A stretch of 64,000 nucleotides of DNA from Thraustochytrium sp. TN22 (GCA_013306675.1 JABLUY010000067.1:85779-149778); one strand, 5' to 3'; positions 29,999-40,850 are shown, counted from the stretch's first letter. Translations and numbers: made by a program. Notes: generated from the letters alone by a model not told the origin.

Positions 29999-31332
29999 CT
30001 ATGATTTTTCGCGCTTGATCGCCACAGTCTGTACGATGCGGTAGACCGAGCGCAGCATGCTGCGCTCGTTGGTGTTGTAGCCGATGTCCTGCCACGCCTC
30101 CTCTCGAAAGTCAAAGCCGTAGGCTGTGGCGACCGCCTTGACCTCCTCCCAAGAGAGCTCCACGGAGGTCTCGTAGCGCGGGTCCTGGTCGTTTTGGGCG
30201 CCAGAGCGCGCGGCGCGCGGCGCGCTGGACTGCCAGTGCCAGAGCAACGGCCCGCCGTTGATCCATACGCCGCCCGGCTTGAGGCAGCGGTGGATGACCT
30301 TGATGTACTCGAGGATGTTGGGCGCCGTGTCGATGAAGAAGCAGGTTACGACCGCGTCCCACTTGGCCACATCCTTGCCGTACACGAGCAGGAACTCGCC
30401 GGCGCACATGCTCATCTCCGCGCGGTTGCCGGGTCTTAGCTGCAGCAGCTCGGTGGCCGACACGTCCGGAATGCGCACGGCGCGGCAGGCGTCCTCCGCC
30501 TTGACCACATTGGACGGGTTGTGAATCCCTGCGCGCCGGTTCATCACGATGGCAGCGAGTAAAAAAATCACAATCAAGAGTGAAAAAGTCAGCCGGCCGT
30601 TGTGCAGGGGCGAGGTGGCCGCGTCGCGCGACGGCCCGGGCGTCACGCGACGAGGAAAGACGTTCGGAACCTACATGGGTGCACCTCGAGCTGGTGCTCG
30701 GGCGCGGAGCTCTGCATCACGTTGAGGATGAAGTCGCTGGTGACGAGCATCTGGTAGGAAAACTCGTTGCCCTCACAGCTGTAGCCGCGCGCCACGACCT
30801 CGGCCAGCAGGCGGCCCAAGCCAGCGCCCGGCACGAGCACGCGGCGCGCGCCATCGTCGCCGGCGTCCACGTACTGCTCGAGCCAGCGCAGCAGGGGTGT
30901 GAAGCACTTGTCCCGCTCCTCGCGGCCTTCGGCAGCCCATTCGCGCGCGCACTGGTGCAGCGTGCTCCGCACCTTGCTCAGGTTGCGCACCTGCGTGCTG
31001 AGGTCCGGCACACGCGGCAGCTTGCCGCGGCCGCGGCAGTTCTGCAGCACCTCGTCGAAGAAGTTCTGGTTCTTGAGTACTGCCTGCCGCAGCGCCTCCA
31101 TGCGCCGCTCCACGCCCGCCTCGCCTTCGGGCAGCAGGCGCACGAGCTCCGGCAGCCGCTGCAGGTTGCGCCGCCGCCGCGCCACAGCGTCGTCCATGTC
31201 CGCGCCATACGTCTCGAACGCGTGCAGCACCTCGTCGAAGTGCCGCTGCTCCTCTGCGCCGGCCTCGGCGGCTGCCTCCGCGGCCGCCGCCTCGCCGCCG
31301 CCGCCGCCGCCCAGCGCCGCGCCCGTGCTCAT
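29999..31332 (-). CDS. CARNMT1: Carnosine N-methyltransferase (CARNMT1-like), two exons
   Basis: A 395-residue SAM-dependent methyltransferase of the N2227 family, which methylates carnosine and, in animals, peptide or protein histidine. Exon 1 (31332 to 30675) carries the helical N-terminus and the SAM loop VLVPGAGLGRLL followed by GNEFSYQML. Exon 2 (30528 to 29999) carries SMCAGEFLLVYG, the catalytic-face stretch CFFIDTAPNILEYI and LKPGGVWINGGPLLWHW. Splicing out 146 nt with GTAGGT donor and GCGCGCAG acceptor recreates the conserved HPWIHNPSN junction across a split Trp codon. Without splicing exon 1 stops after 14 more residues. Substrate in this organism is inferred only. Confidence 0.9.
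30529..30674 (-). other. Spliceosomal intron in the CARNMT1-like gene
   Basis: 146 nt, phase 1. The donor reads GTAGGTTCCG and the acceptor GGCGCGCAG. It has a T-rich stretch (ACTTTTTCACTC and GATTTTTTTAC) before the acceptor. Splicing yields TGG (Trp) at the exon junction, the residue expected in the family. Confidence 0.88.
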
Positions 31333-32562
31333 CCTGGGTGGCCTCGATCAAGCTGCGCCTTGGGCTTCTGCGTCGTCACCTTGGTCGCCATCCTCGTCCT
31401 CCTCCAGCGGTCTGCGCCACGACTCGTGCTCGCTCGCTCGCTCGGGCTCGCCGCCAGAGCGCTGGCGGCCGGGCTTGCCACTGCAGAGCGCGGGCTCCGA
31501 GTCGAGCTCGAGCATGAAGTCGGAGTTGATGTGTTTCTTGCTGCAATGCACAGACTTGGACGAATGGCGTCGTCCGAGTCGTGTGCGTTGGATCAGGCTG
31601 CAGTGCCGAGCTGCAACGAACGAAGCACGTTAGTCGTGCTGGCGACGGCCGACGCCAGCCCGTCGGCGCGAAGCAACCGATCGTACTCGCGGTGAGTCCT
31701 CGCTGGCTGGTGGGTCCTCACAGGGCCTCACCGGGCCTGGCACCGGCCTCACTGCAAGGTCGGCGACGAGCTCCATCAAAACACGAGCGACGAGCAATTT
31801 CTGATCTTCCCATGATTGCTCGCTGCGAATTCTCGCGAGTCCTCGCGAGTTCTCGCTTTGCCCCTTCGCTGGTCCTCGCGGCGCATCGGCTTGATGCGCA
31901 ATCATGGAAGCGGCACTGGCACTGCAGGCTAAATCGGCTAAATCATCTGAGACGCAGCCTGGCTAGCTGCCAGCTAGCTGGCACGCGGCGGTCGCGACGC
32001 CTCGTGACGGTGCCTGCCAGTCCGAGCCCGCAAGTCGCGCCCAGACCGCCAGATCACCGCCGCCACGAGCGATCAGGCCGCGCCGCGAGCGATCAGGAGC
32101 CGCACGCGAGAGCTACTTGCGAGCCTGCGAGCCGCGCCCCGACCTGGAGAGCTGGCAGCGCTCGCCCGCCTCGCGGCCGGCCCTGAGAATTCGGAGGGCG
32201 GCCTCGCGGGCCATCACGATGACTTGGTACGCGGCCGCGAAGTTTACCTCTAATTAACTTCATCAAAAAGGAAGATATGTACCATCTCAGCTGATACAGT
32301 ATGGTTTTGGCGGAGGACGCCGGGTACGCGCTGGGGTACGCGCGCTGGTCCGGCGAACCTGCACGACAGGCCAGCCATGATCACATGATCAACCAACTTG
32401 AAGATCACCGCGCAGGGCGAGCTCGGAACGCGAGAGCGGAGCGCGAGGCGAGGGCGAGCCCGAGCCCGAAGCAAACCTGCATCGCTCTCGAGGGCCAGGC
32501 GCGGCGGGGGCGAGCAGCGGCGAGCGGGCGCCAGGCTCTGGTCCCTGTCGTCGTCGGGGAGA
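31333..32562. other. Divergent spacer between CARNMT1-like and LRR genes
   Basis: About 1.2 kb. It contains GAATTCTCGCGAGTCCTCGC-type direct repeats near 31830-31855, CACTGGCACTGCAGG near 31914 and CTAGCTGCCAGCTAGCTGGC near 31962. No gene was recognised. A short minus frame at 31348-31551 is acidic at its end and not supported. Confidence 0.45.
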
Positions 32563-34713
32563 ATGAGGATGGGCCTGCCGTGCGGCCAGCACGGGGACGC
32601 GGCGAACGGGACGGGCAGCAGACTGCCCGAGAGAGACTCGCTCGCGTTTGCGGCGGTGCTGACGATCGGCGTGCTGGTCACGGTGCTGGTCATTGTGGTG
32701 CAGGATGTAGGGGTGGGCGCGAGCATTCGGACGACGCGCTGTGAATGCAGCGAGACAGGGCCGGCGGGGGCACCCACTGCGCTCGTGTGCAGCCCGTGCG
32801 GAACCTTCCCGCTGTTCGAGGAGAGATTCGCCGCGCTTGAGTCGCTGTACGTGTGCAGGACGCTGTGATGAATGACGACGAGAGAAAGCTGCACGCTCAC
32901 ATGAGGCGCTGCACAGCTTCGTCCGCGGCGCCGGGTCCACGAGCATCTTCGTGGCGCCGGCCTCGCTCCCTCTCTTCACCTCGCTCAGCAGCTTCACGAT
33001 GCTCTCACACTCGCAGCTGCGCTCGCTTCCCGAAGGGCTCGGCGCCCTCACCGGGCTGACCTCCTTGTATGTTCCTGCTTCCTTGGGACAGCATGCGGAA
33101 GACACTCAGCTGACGCGCGTACATGCAGAGTCCTGGAGGGCCTCGGGCTCACGGAGCTTCCTGAGAGCATCGGGGCGCTCTCCAACCTGACCTTGCTGTA
33201 CGTCCTTGGCAAGCGTCTGTGCGTACGTGCGCCAAGCCTAACAGTGCGCTCGCTCCAATCAATGCGAAACCAGCTCCCTCACCCGCAATAAGCTCAGCTT
33301 GTTGCCCACCTCCATCACCAGTCTAACCAGGGTCTCTGAGCTGTACGTGCAATCCGCAACCTGACGCCCTACGGATTGCAGCGCCTTGTCGAGCTGACCG
33401 GATCCACAACGAAACCCCTAACGCAGCTGGGCCCCAGAAAACCAGCTTGCGCTAATTCCGGCCGCCATCGGGGGGATGTCGAGTCTGACCATGCTGTACG
33501 TGCGGCGCGTGTTGGTCCTACAGGTGGGACCTGACGGCACGATCTTCATTTGCAAAGCGAGGCGTATTGACCCATCCTCACCTCCAATCGCGCAGCCAGC
33601 TCTATGGGAACTCACTCAGCGAGCTGCCAGAGAGCATAAGCGAGCTGGGGCGCCTGAAATTACTGTACGAGCTCGCGATGCGCCGATCCGGCGCGAGCCC
33701 CAGCACTGACGCATGAGGCACGCAGAAACGTCTTTGAAAACCATCTGACAGCGCTGCCCGAGGGCATTCAAGGCCTGACCAGCCTTGAGCAGCTGTGAGT
33801 CACGCCGAGCGCGTGGGAACCCTGACAATTTTGTGGAGACTGACGCGCCCGGCAACCTGCGTGTGAAGCGGTGTGTATGATAATCGCCTTTCATCGCTTC
33901 CCACTGGCATCTCCGGGCTCGTGAATCTCCCCAATCTGTATGTAACGGTCTCCTTCAGTGCGCGCGAGCCGGCATACTGACGCACCTGTCCAACTCCGCC
34001 CGCCGGCGAAGCGCGCTCGGATCCAATCGATTGACTTCGCTACCCAGGAGCATCGGTGACCTGAGCCAGCTGAAGACCTTGTATGTCCCAGGGCCTGCGA
34101 AGATCGAAGAGTCACCACTGACAAGCGCTTGCTGACCAGGTTGTGCACGGAGAACCTTCTTACCGGGCTCCCAGAAGAGATCGGCCAGCTGGCCCAGCTC
34201 AAAGAACTGTACGTACTAAGTTAGGGATGCAAAGAGGATCCTGCAGTCGACTCACGCATGCGCAGCTACCTCGGAACGAACCTGCTCTCTTCGCTCCCTG
34301 ATTCAATCGGTCAACTGGGCCGCCTCGACACCCTCTCAATCGACGACAACCCAAGCTTGGCGTCGCTGCCACTCACTATGACAAACCTGACCTCGCTCAG
34401 GTCGCTCTACACGAGGGATCTCACCCTTTGCGGCGACCAGCCGAACATGGACCTCCTCGACCTTCCTTACGAGCACCCTGATAGAAATTGGTCGGCAATC
34501 GGGGACACGGCGTGTCCAGCCTCGACACGCAACATTACCATGGACTCACTGTCGAGCGCAGCAGCGGCACATGGCGCGCCCTCGATCGCCCTCGTGGCTG
34601 CAGCCGCCGTCATCTCATCGTGCCTCGTCGTGCTCCGGAGGCCGGCCCCACCAGCGGACGAGCCAGACTCGTCGCAGGTTACGGATTTGGATGCCAGTGG
34701 CCCAGAGCCGTAA
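32563..34713 (+). CDS. Eleven-exon transmembrane leucine-rich-repeat protein
   Basis: Exons: 32563-32846, 32917-33066, 33129-33197, 33274-33342, 33427-33495, 33596-33664, 33726-33794, 33869-33937, 34012-34080, 34140-34208, 34266-34713. The spliced protein has 477 residues. Exon 1 gives a hydrophobic N-terminal segment (FAAVLTIGVLVTVLVIVV) and a Cys-rich CECS...CSPCG cap. Each later exon is one or two LRRs of 23 residues with the pattern N-x-L-x-x-L-P-x-x-I-x-x-L. Exon 11 adds the last repeats, a Cys-containing C-cap and a C-terminal membrane helix (IALVAAAAVISSCLVVL). All introns are phase 2, cutting the Leu codon CT|N, with GTACGT, GTATGT or GTGAGT donors in most. Likely a surface or endomembrane recognition protein; the ligand is unknown. 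No kinase or TIR domain. Confidence 0.88.
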
Positions 34714-34868
34714 CAAGAAACCAGAAAAGGATGTGTTTGTAAGAAGCAAAAATTTCGTCGTTGTAGTGTACATGACCAAGGAGTCAGGACTGGGAGGACA
34801 CGGAGGATACATGGGTCAAGATTCAGCAGGCACATGCCAGTGGCGGGACGCGGTTGACTCGCCCTGGG

Positions 34869-35300
34869 TTAGCGGGCCACCTGGACAAGAGCGACGCGCG
34901 GGCAGTCGGTGATGCCCAAACGCTTCATGCGCGCCACCACGACCGTCCGGACACTTTCGCGGCATTCAAAGAGGTCGTGCATGGAGGTTCCTCGGAGGTC
35001 AAAGCAGGCCTCGTATACTGCGGTCTCCTCGCTAGTCATGCAGCGCGGAGAGAAAACCGAGTTGGCGTCACGAGCGAGGTCAAAGAGCTCCTCCTCGTCC
35101 TCAAAGAGTTCGTACGGCGGCTCGGGCGGGCCACCCGAGCCTCCATAAAATTCGGCATCGTCGTCGCTAACCCAGCGCGGCGCCTCATCGTGCGTGGCGC
35201 CCCGGAGCTGGCCAGCCTTGGGCGGCGGCAGCTCCTGCGCCGCGGCGAGCGAGCAGACTAGGGCCGTGACAGCCGCGGCGACCGTGGCGCTCGCCCGCAT
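34869..35300 (-). CDS. Small secreted protein, unknown
   Basis: A 143-residue protein with a clear signal peptide (MRASATVAAAVTALVCSLAA, then a probable cut before QELPPP). The middle is acidic and Gly/Pro-rich (GGSGGPPEPPYELF). The C-terminal 60 residues contain four Cys (RCMTS, EACFD, FECRES, TDCPRV), possibly two disulfides. No family was recognised. It is convergent with the LRR gene, 155 bp from its stop. The antisense frame over the same bases lacks a signal peptide and any family likeness. Confidence 0.65.
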   Translation of the reverse strand: MRASATVAAAVTALVCSLAAAQELPPPKAGQLRGATHDEAPRWVSDDDAEFYGGSGGPPEPPYELFEDEEELFDLARDANSVFSPRCMTSEETAVYEACFDLRGTSMHDLFECRESVRTVVVARMKRLGITDCPRVALVQVAR

Positions 35301-35375
35301 GCTGGCTATCCTGCCGTTGTCCTCCTACTTGGAGTGGGCAGGTATGAGAGTCTCGGGTGATCGAGATTTGCTTAG

Positions 35376-35416
35376 CGAGCGAGCGAGCGAGCGAGCGAGC
35401 GAGCGAGCGAGCGAGC
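35376..35416. repeat. (GAGC)n microsatellite
   Basis: Ten copies of GAGC, upstream of the small secreted protein gene. Nearly the same tetranucleotide recurs near 43318, 38750 and 63720. Confidence 0.97.
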
Positions 35417-36503
35417 AAACTTGTCAGCGAATAGTTCCAGCCATCTGCTGCGGCGCGACCGTGCAAGGCGCCGTTTCACGCCCTCCGTTGCGCACACAGG
35501 GCAGCTCGCAATGTCCCGCAGTGTCCACGCGCGCCCACGCGCCTTTGTGGAGAGAGAACCTGCCAACGGCTTCGGCGCCGGCTGCACGCGCGGGTTGACT
35601 GTTACCCACTTTTTCATCAAGAACAACGTCAAGTGCCAGTGGTGAAGGAGTGGTCACGCCAAGGTCAAAGTCTTGCGTCAGCTGCCGCGCATGTACAGGG
35701 CTCGCTCGCCTCCTCCTCTCTCCTCTGCAACACCGCCCACTCATTCGTGTCGTCACGTCCTCCACTTTTATCTGTTTATTGCGATGCATTGCGGTGTGCC
35801 TCGAGCGGGTTCGAGGCCAAGTGGCCCAACGGACTGGAGTGGGTCCGGGCCAAGGCTGCGCTCCCAAAGCTATCCGCATGCCGTTTGTGCATGGCTGCAA
35901 GCAGCAACTTGCGACCACTGTGAGGGGTGCATGCACTGCCGTCTCAGATAGAAGTAAAAGGAGGCTCGCGACGCGTGGCGCGGCGTAATGTCCACACGTG
36001 CTGTTCAAAGAAAGCGGTCCAAGTGGGCAGCATCATGATGATGATCATTATAATGCTTTCAGTGAGGGACGGGATGCGAGATGGCTCGCGTATTAGGGAA
36101 GGACACCTCGAATGAGGACCAGACGCCAGACCAGCCGGTCGTCCGGTGTGACGCCGGAGAAGACCTCCCTCCCTCAACGACCTTCAAAGATCTCATCGAA
36201 AAGCTGCCGTGGCGGTGCAATCTGCCTGCCCATCACATCTCCGGGGCCGGAGACACATAGTGTCGAGGTCTGAGACTCGCGAGCACTGACGCACTGGAGG
36301 AGCGCCATTCATAGCATGATTCACCTGTGCCTCCACATGCCACGGCCTCAGCAGACTCTCAGCGTCATCACGAGCCTTTTACCCTGCACCTCGCCTGGCC
36401 GCCTCGGCCTGCTCGGAGGCGTGACTTTGCTGCGTTGTATTTCACTCGGAACCATGAGCTGATCAACTTTCACGTTTGACAACCTGTTGCGTGCGCGATG
36501 TCG

Positions 36504-36565
36504 TTTCGAGAGACGACAGGAAATTGGTCTCAAATTTCGAGAGACGACAGCAAATTGGTCTCAAA
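36504..36565. repeat. Two-copy 31-bp tandem repeat
   Basis: TTTCGAGAGACGACAG, one variable base, then AAATTGGTCTCAAA, repeated twice head to tail 31 bp apart. It ends about 30 bp before the stop codon side of the VWA-Hint gene. Confidence 0.92.
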
Positions 36566-36595
36566 TCGGTTATGTTCGGCGTGCATGACTGCGAA

Positions 36596-38719
36596 TCAAG
36601 GCACGGACGTACTTGTTGTGGGGTCCGCGATCTCCAGTGCGTCCAGGCGGGCGAGCCCACAAATGAGGCCGGTTGCCGGGTCGCGGACAAAGCAGTCGCC
36701 CCGGAGCGTGAGCTCGCCGCGATCCGCACTGTCGAGTGCGAGAAGGTCGCTGACAACGCGCTGAGAGCCTAGATACGGATGCGCGACGCACGCATCGCGA
36801 AAGTCATGGCCGAGGGACACGCACAGGGTCCCGTTGACCCGGAGCGCGTGGCCAGCATCCAAGACGACGTTGAAGACGGCGTCGACCTGGTCGCCGCGCT
36901 CCAGGACGGCACTCGGCAGTTCGCATGGAAAGGCCCAGGCGCCGTCCACGTGCACGGGGTGGTACGGCGTGAGCAGGAGGTCACCGGGGAGGCGCACGAG
37001 CGGGTCGCAGGCGGTGAGCTTGTCGAGCTGGAAGCGCACGAGCAGGCGCACGGTGGCAGGACGGCCGCCCCAGGACTGCACGCGGTCGCCGCGACGCAGC
37101 CGGTCGATGCGCTTGGAGGTACCGTCCGCCATGGTGACGAGGCAGTGGGGCGCGAAGCAGCCGCGCGAGCGGTTGTTGTACATGTGGCGCATCTTGGCGG
37201 CGGAGATGGGCGCCGCGGAGGGCCGGCGCGAGGGCTTGGGGGGCGGGACGGCGTCAAAGGCGGCCTCGGCCGCGTCGCGGAGGCCAAGGAAGCAAGGCCC
37301 GCGCGCGTATGCTTGCACGCCCGGGTCTTTGAAGTTGTTGCATCGCTGGAGTGCGTGCGCGGCGAGCAGCGAGCGCATGTAGTGGCGGCCCCAGCGCTGG
37401 AAGGCGTTCGCCGAGCCGACGCCCTCGGCTACCTGGCCCTCGAGGTCGGCGAGCAGCGCCTCGGCCTGCTTGAGGGCCGGGCCCGACTCGAGGCGCGAAA
37501 GGGCGTCGCGCATGGCTGCCGCGGTCGCCTGGACGCGGGCGGTGAGCACGTTCTCCTGGAAGATCCCAGCGGCCAGCTCTTCGAGGACGACGGCCAGCGA
37601 GTAGCGCAGCGCCGCGACTGTAGCCATCGCGTCGCGGTCCGGGGTGGCCGTCACGGCCCGCGCGTCGGCGTGTAGGCGCTCCGGACCGCTGGATGGCCGC
37701 CAGAAGAGACCGATGGCTTCGACCGAGGCGCCTCCAGACAGGCGAACCAGCACGGAGCGCGGCTGCGAGAACTGCAACGGGCCGACCTTGACGAGAACGC
37801 CCCAATCTGCGGTCTCCACACCGTACTGCGCTTGAAGTGCTTCCTCACAAGACGCCTCGAGGCAGGCTCCCTCGGGCAGCTCCAAGGCGAGCTGCGCGTC
37901 CATGGCGCAGGTGGCGAAGGCGTTGGCGCACGCGTGGATGAACACCGTGCCAACCAGTCCGGCATCCGGGATGAAGGCGTAGGCACCAGCACATGTGCGC
38001 GCGATGTTTTGCAACAGCTTACTGTCCATCTGGTAGCCAAATCCGAAGGTGTACACGGAGCAGGGGAGCTGACCCGCAGATTCCAGGTAACGTAAGAGCG
38101 TGGGCATGTGGCCACGTGGCGGCTCGACGTTGGGCATGCCGTCCGTGAACAAGAAGATGCCGCCCATGACGCCGGCGGCACCGTCCGGGCTGCGGCAGAT
38201 GAGGTCCAGACCCTCCTTGAGGCCGCCCCAAAGGTTGGTGGTGGACCCCGGGCGGAGGCGGTCCACGCGGTCTTTGAGCGCCGCCTTGCCAGCCGCGTTG
38301 CAGCGCACGCGCTCGCAGACCACTTCAGCTCGGCTGTCAAAGGTGACGAGCGACATGAAGTCGTTCTCGCCCGCCGCGCCCAGCACCGTGAGAATCGAGT
38401 GCTTGACCACGTCCAGCACGGAGAGCCCGCTGGATTCGGACGAGCCGTCGGCGTCCTTGACACTGGCATCCGTGCCCATGGACCCGCTCACGTCGATCAC
38501 ACAGCAGGTGTGCTGCGGTAGCGGCCTCGCCGGCATGTCTGGCGGAACAAGCGTGACCAGGGTGCCGTCCTCCACCTCGCAGCGCTCCACGTGCACCTCT
38601 CCCACCTTGGCCGGCGCCGCGGGCGGCCCAAGCTCAGCCCGCGCCGTCACGGGCTGCGCCACGGGTACGCTCTCTTGTTTGGACTCGCGGGTCCCGCCTC
38701 TCATCCAGCTCGAGAGCAT
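36596..38719 (-). CDS. VWA-Hint (Vwaint/Vint) protein
   Basis: A 707-residue protein. A von Willebrand A domain begins near residue 70 with the metal site DVSGSMG (Asp76, Ser78, Ser80), followed by FLFTDGMPN and GFGYQMDSKLLQNIA. A helical Vwaint-type region follows (about 300-500). The C-terminal 185 residues form a Hint domain: it starts with Cys521 in GCFAPHCLVTMADG, carries RLRRGDRVQSW, the TPYHPVHVDG block and a LGHDF stretch. Hint domains of inteins and hedgehog use the first Cys for acyl shift and self-cleavage. Whether this one is active is inference. No signal peptide, so it is probably cytosolic. The frame is open upstream to 39052, but that part is Ser/Arg repeat translation. Confidence 0.88.
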   Translation of the reverse strand: MLSSWMRGGTRESKQESVPVAQPVTARAELGPPAAPAKVGEVHVERCEVEDGTLVTLVPPDMPARPLPQHTCCVIDVSGSMGTDASVKDADGSSESSGLSVLDVVKHSILTVLGAAGENDFMSLVTFDSRAEVVCERVRCNAAGKAALKDRVDRLRPGSTTNLWGGLKEGLDLICRSPDGAAGVMGGIFLFTDGMPNVEPPRGHMPTLLRYLESAGQLPCSVYTFGFGYQMDSKLLQNIARTCAGAYAFIPDAGLVGTVFIHACANAFATCAMDAQLALELPEGACLEASCEEALQAQYGVETADWGVLVKVGPLQFSQPRSVLVRLSGGASVEAIGLFWRPSSGPERLHADARAVTATPDRDAMATVAALRYSLAVVLEELAAGIFQENVLTARVQATAAAMRDALSRLESGPALKQAEALLADLEGQVAEGVGSANAFQRWGRHYMRSLLAAHALQRCNNFKDPGVQAYARGPCFLGLRDAAEAAFDAVPPPKPSRRPSAAPISAAKMRHMYNNRSRGCFAPHCLVTMADGTSKRIDRLRRGDRVQSWGGRPATVRLLVRFQLDKLTACDPLVRLPGDLLLTPYHPVHVDGAWAFPCELPSAVLERGDQVDAVFNVVLDAGHALRVNGTLCVSLGHDFRDACVAHPYLGSQRVVSDLLALDSADRGELTLRGDCFVRDPATGLICGLARLDALEIADPTTSTSVP

Positions 38720-39953
38720 TTTTCTCGCGAGCGAGCCGCGCGAGCGAGTCGTGCGAGCGCGACTCGTGCGGGCAACTTGTGCGAGCGACTCGTGCGAGCG
38801 ACTCGTGCGTGCGAGCGAGCTGGTGCAAGCTATTCGGAGCGCACGTTGCGGGTTTGCTGCTCCCCCGCGACCCGATCGGTCTCCGAGTCGACCTTCCCAG
38901 CGTGTGCAGATTGCGCAGGCTCTCGCGTTTCGAGATCTGCCTGGCCGTACTGCACTGCACTCTCCTGTCCTGGCACGCTCTTCGCTGCACTCGCGGCAGC
39001 CTGCGAAGTGCCTCCTCAGCTCAGGCTGGGCCGAGTCCGCCTTGACGCGCACGCCGGGCCGCCCCGGCCGCCCTCACTGTGGCACTGCAGGCCTCAGCTG
39101 CGTCTCGCCAGACTCGGACGCCGGCCGCGCGCAGGACCCAGGACCCGGACTCGCTCGCTGGCGCGGGGCTGGCGACGCCGCTGCCGCCGCCGGGCCGCCC
39201 CTCCAGTGGCGCGCCGTCGGAGAGCGGCGCGGAGAGCGGCTGCGCGAGAGCGGCTGCCCGAGAGCGGGCGAGAGCGGGAGAGAGCGGCAGCGCGGGTGCA
39301 TGCGCACGTCCCGTGACCATGACCGGGGCCTTTGCGTGCGCTCTGTACCGTGCGCAGGACGTGCTCGGCTCGGCGCAGGACGGGCCGACGACGCGGAGGC
39401 GGAGATGGCGCAGATGACGGAGCGCAGTTGCGGAACGTGCAGCGGCGCGGCGAGGGGGACAATGCAGCGCAGATGAGAGGAACAGGGCGCAAAAGACTCG
39501 GACGCGGCGCGCCGCACGATGGGAACGACCTCAGGCTGAGCACTGGCACGCGGTCAAGAACGACAATGCGCGCTCCGGCGCGCTCCGGCGCGCTCCGGCG
39601 CGCTCCGGCGCGCTCCGGCGCTTCGAAGTTCCTTCGGAGGCCTTCGGAGTCTCGAACTCGAAAGCGGCCGGCCACCGCCGAACCCGCGGTTGATAGTGGC
39701 GTCTACGAGCTGGCGGATCATAGCTTTCCGGGCCCGGCCGCCACTGCACGGTGATGCCACCTGGCTGGCCACTCATCTCTGCTTGCGCGAGAGTGTCGGA
39801 GGTTCGACGGCAGCCAGCCCGGATCGACAACGCTGAAGCTGACGCACAGACCGCTGCCACGAAGAACTCGACGCGGCCACATGGCCAGGCAAGCGACCCG
39901 AGCGACGGACGACGGCAGAACCGCAAAGTCCTCTGAGTCAATAGGAAAGCAAG
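38720..39953. other. Divergent spacer rich in tandem repeats
   Basis: About 1.2 kb between the VWA-Hint and lipase genes. It holds a run of GCGAGCGACTCGTGC units (about 38731-38815), GAGAGCGGC repeats near 39220-39290, and the 10-bp array at 39571-39620. Open frames here are Arg/Ser repeat translations. Confidence 0.5.
39571..39620. repeat. Five copies of a 10-bp unit
   Basis: CGCTCCGGCG repeated five times without a mismatch, immediately preceded by CAATG and followed by CTTCGAAG. It lies about 330 bp upstream of the lipase start. Confidence 0.97.
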
Positions 39954-40850
39954 ATGACGACGCAGCAGGTGATGTTGATGGTGCTGTCGGCGGTGCTGGC
40001 CGTGGGCGCCGCGGCCGGCAGCAAGCCTCAGTCGATGCTGCGCGGCAGGCGAAGGCTAGAGCTGACGGAGGACCAGATGGAGCTGGCCATGAGCGCGTGG
40101 GAGGCGGTGTTGAACGCGACGTACGAGGGCGAGCTGGCCGTGACGTTCGAGAACGACCAGGTGCAGGTGGCGCGGCAGGCGAACGACACCTTGTTTGGGT
40201 CGGGCGAAGGCATCTGCTGGGTGGTCTCGGAGCAGACGAACGATGACGCGGACTGGGTGGATAACCTGGACGTCGGCTATGCGAAAATTCTGTCCATGGA
40301 GCAGTACGAGACGCAGAGCAGCGACTGCGGGTGCGCGTGGGGCCTGTGGGGCTGGTGTTTCTCGTATGATACGTGCGAGACGCACAAGTCGCTCGGCGTC
40401 GGATACAAGGGGTTCGTGGACGCGTGGAACGGACTGCGGCTGGACGTGATGGATCGCGTCCAGTCGGCGTGCTCGCCGAGCGACACTCTGGTGAGCGTCG
40501 GATATTCACGCGGCGCGGCGCTGGCCAGCTTGTTCGCGTACACGATGTACGCGGAGGAGCTCTGGGACGTGGACGCTCTCGCGCTGGTCACCTTCGGGTC
40601 GCCGCGCGTTCTCGTGGAAGACGACGCGGATGCTGTGCACGAGCAGTTCGAGCAGCTGCGCCTAGTGTGGCAGGAGGACCCGGTGGCGGCGCTGCCACCG
40701 TCGGCCGTGGGCTTCAAGCACTTCGGCGACATGCACTGCGGCGGCAACTGTTCGTACGAGGAGGGCCGCGACGCGCCTTCCGTGAACGACGTGGACTTTG
40801 TGGACCCGGACACTATGGACAACCACTACGGGTACTACACGTGGTTCTAA
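39954..40850 (+). CDS. Secreted class 3 lipase-like hydrolase
   Basis: A 298-residue alpha/beta hydrolase of the fungal lipase (class 3) family. A signal peptide covers residues 1-22. The nucleophile elbow is GYSRG (Ser185), VTFGSPRV follows as in class 3 lipases, and the acid and base are probably Asp242 (WQEDP) and His291 (DNHYGYY). Paired Cys residues (CGCAWGLWGWC, CSPSD, CGGNC) suggest extracellular disulfides. It would hydrolyse acylglycerols or other lipid esters outside the cell; the actual substrate is unknown. The gene ends 74 bp from the convergent acid phosphatase, another secretory-pathway hydrolase. Confidence 0.88.
   Translation: MTTQQVMLMVLSAVLAVGAAAGSKPQSMLRGRRRLELTEDQMELAMSAWEAVLNATYEGELAVTFENDQVQVARQANDTLFGSGEGICWVVSEQTNDDADWVDNLDVGYAKILSMEQYETQSSDCGCAWGLWGWCFSYDTCETHKSLGVGYKGFVDAWNGLRLDVMDRVQSACSPSDTLVSVGYSRGAALASLFAYTMYAEELWDVDALALVTFGSPRVLVEDDADAVHEQFEQLRLVWQEDPVAALPPSAVGFKHFGDMHCGGNCSYEEGRDAPSVNDVDFVDPDTMDNHYGYYTWF

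Larger units (their letters stand above)
35301..36595. other. Spacer with simple and tandem repeats
   Basis: About 1.3 kb without a recognised gene. It holds the GAGC microsatellite, a CATCATGATGATGATCATT palindrome-like tract near 36031, and a two-copy 31-bp repeat at 36504-36565. Confidence 0.5.

Noticed and set aside
29999-30646. Separate small membrane methyltransferase gene starting at 30646
   Set aside because: The apparent N-terminal hydrophobic segment is translated intron sequence. Joining to 30675-31332 restores the full CARNMT1 order and a conserved Trp.
35801-35830. Possible tRNA T-loop (GGTTCGAGG)
   Set aside because: No acceptor, D or anticodon stems could be drawn around it.
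38720-39052. N-terminal extension of the VWA-Hint protein
   Set aside because: It is a translation of the tandem GAGCGACTCGTGC repeats, with Ser/Arg alternation and no domain.
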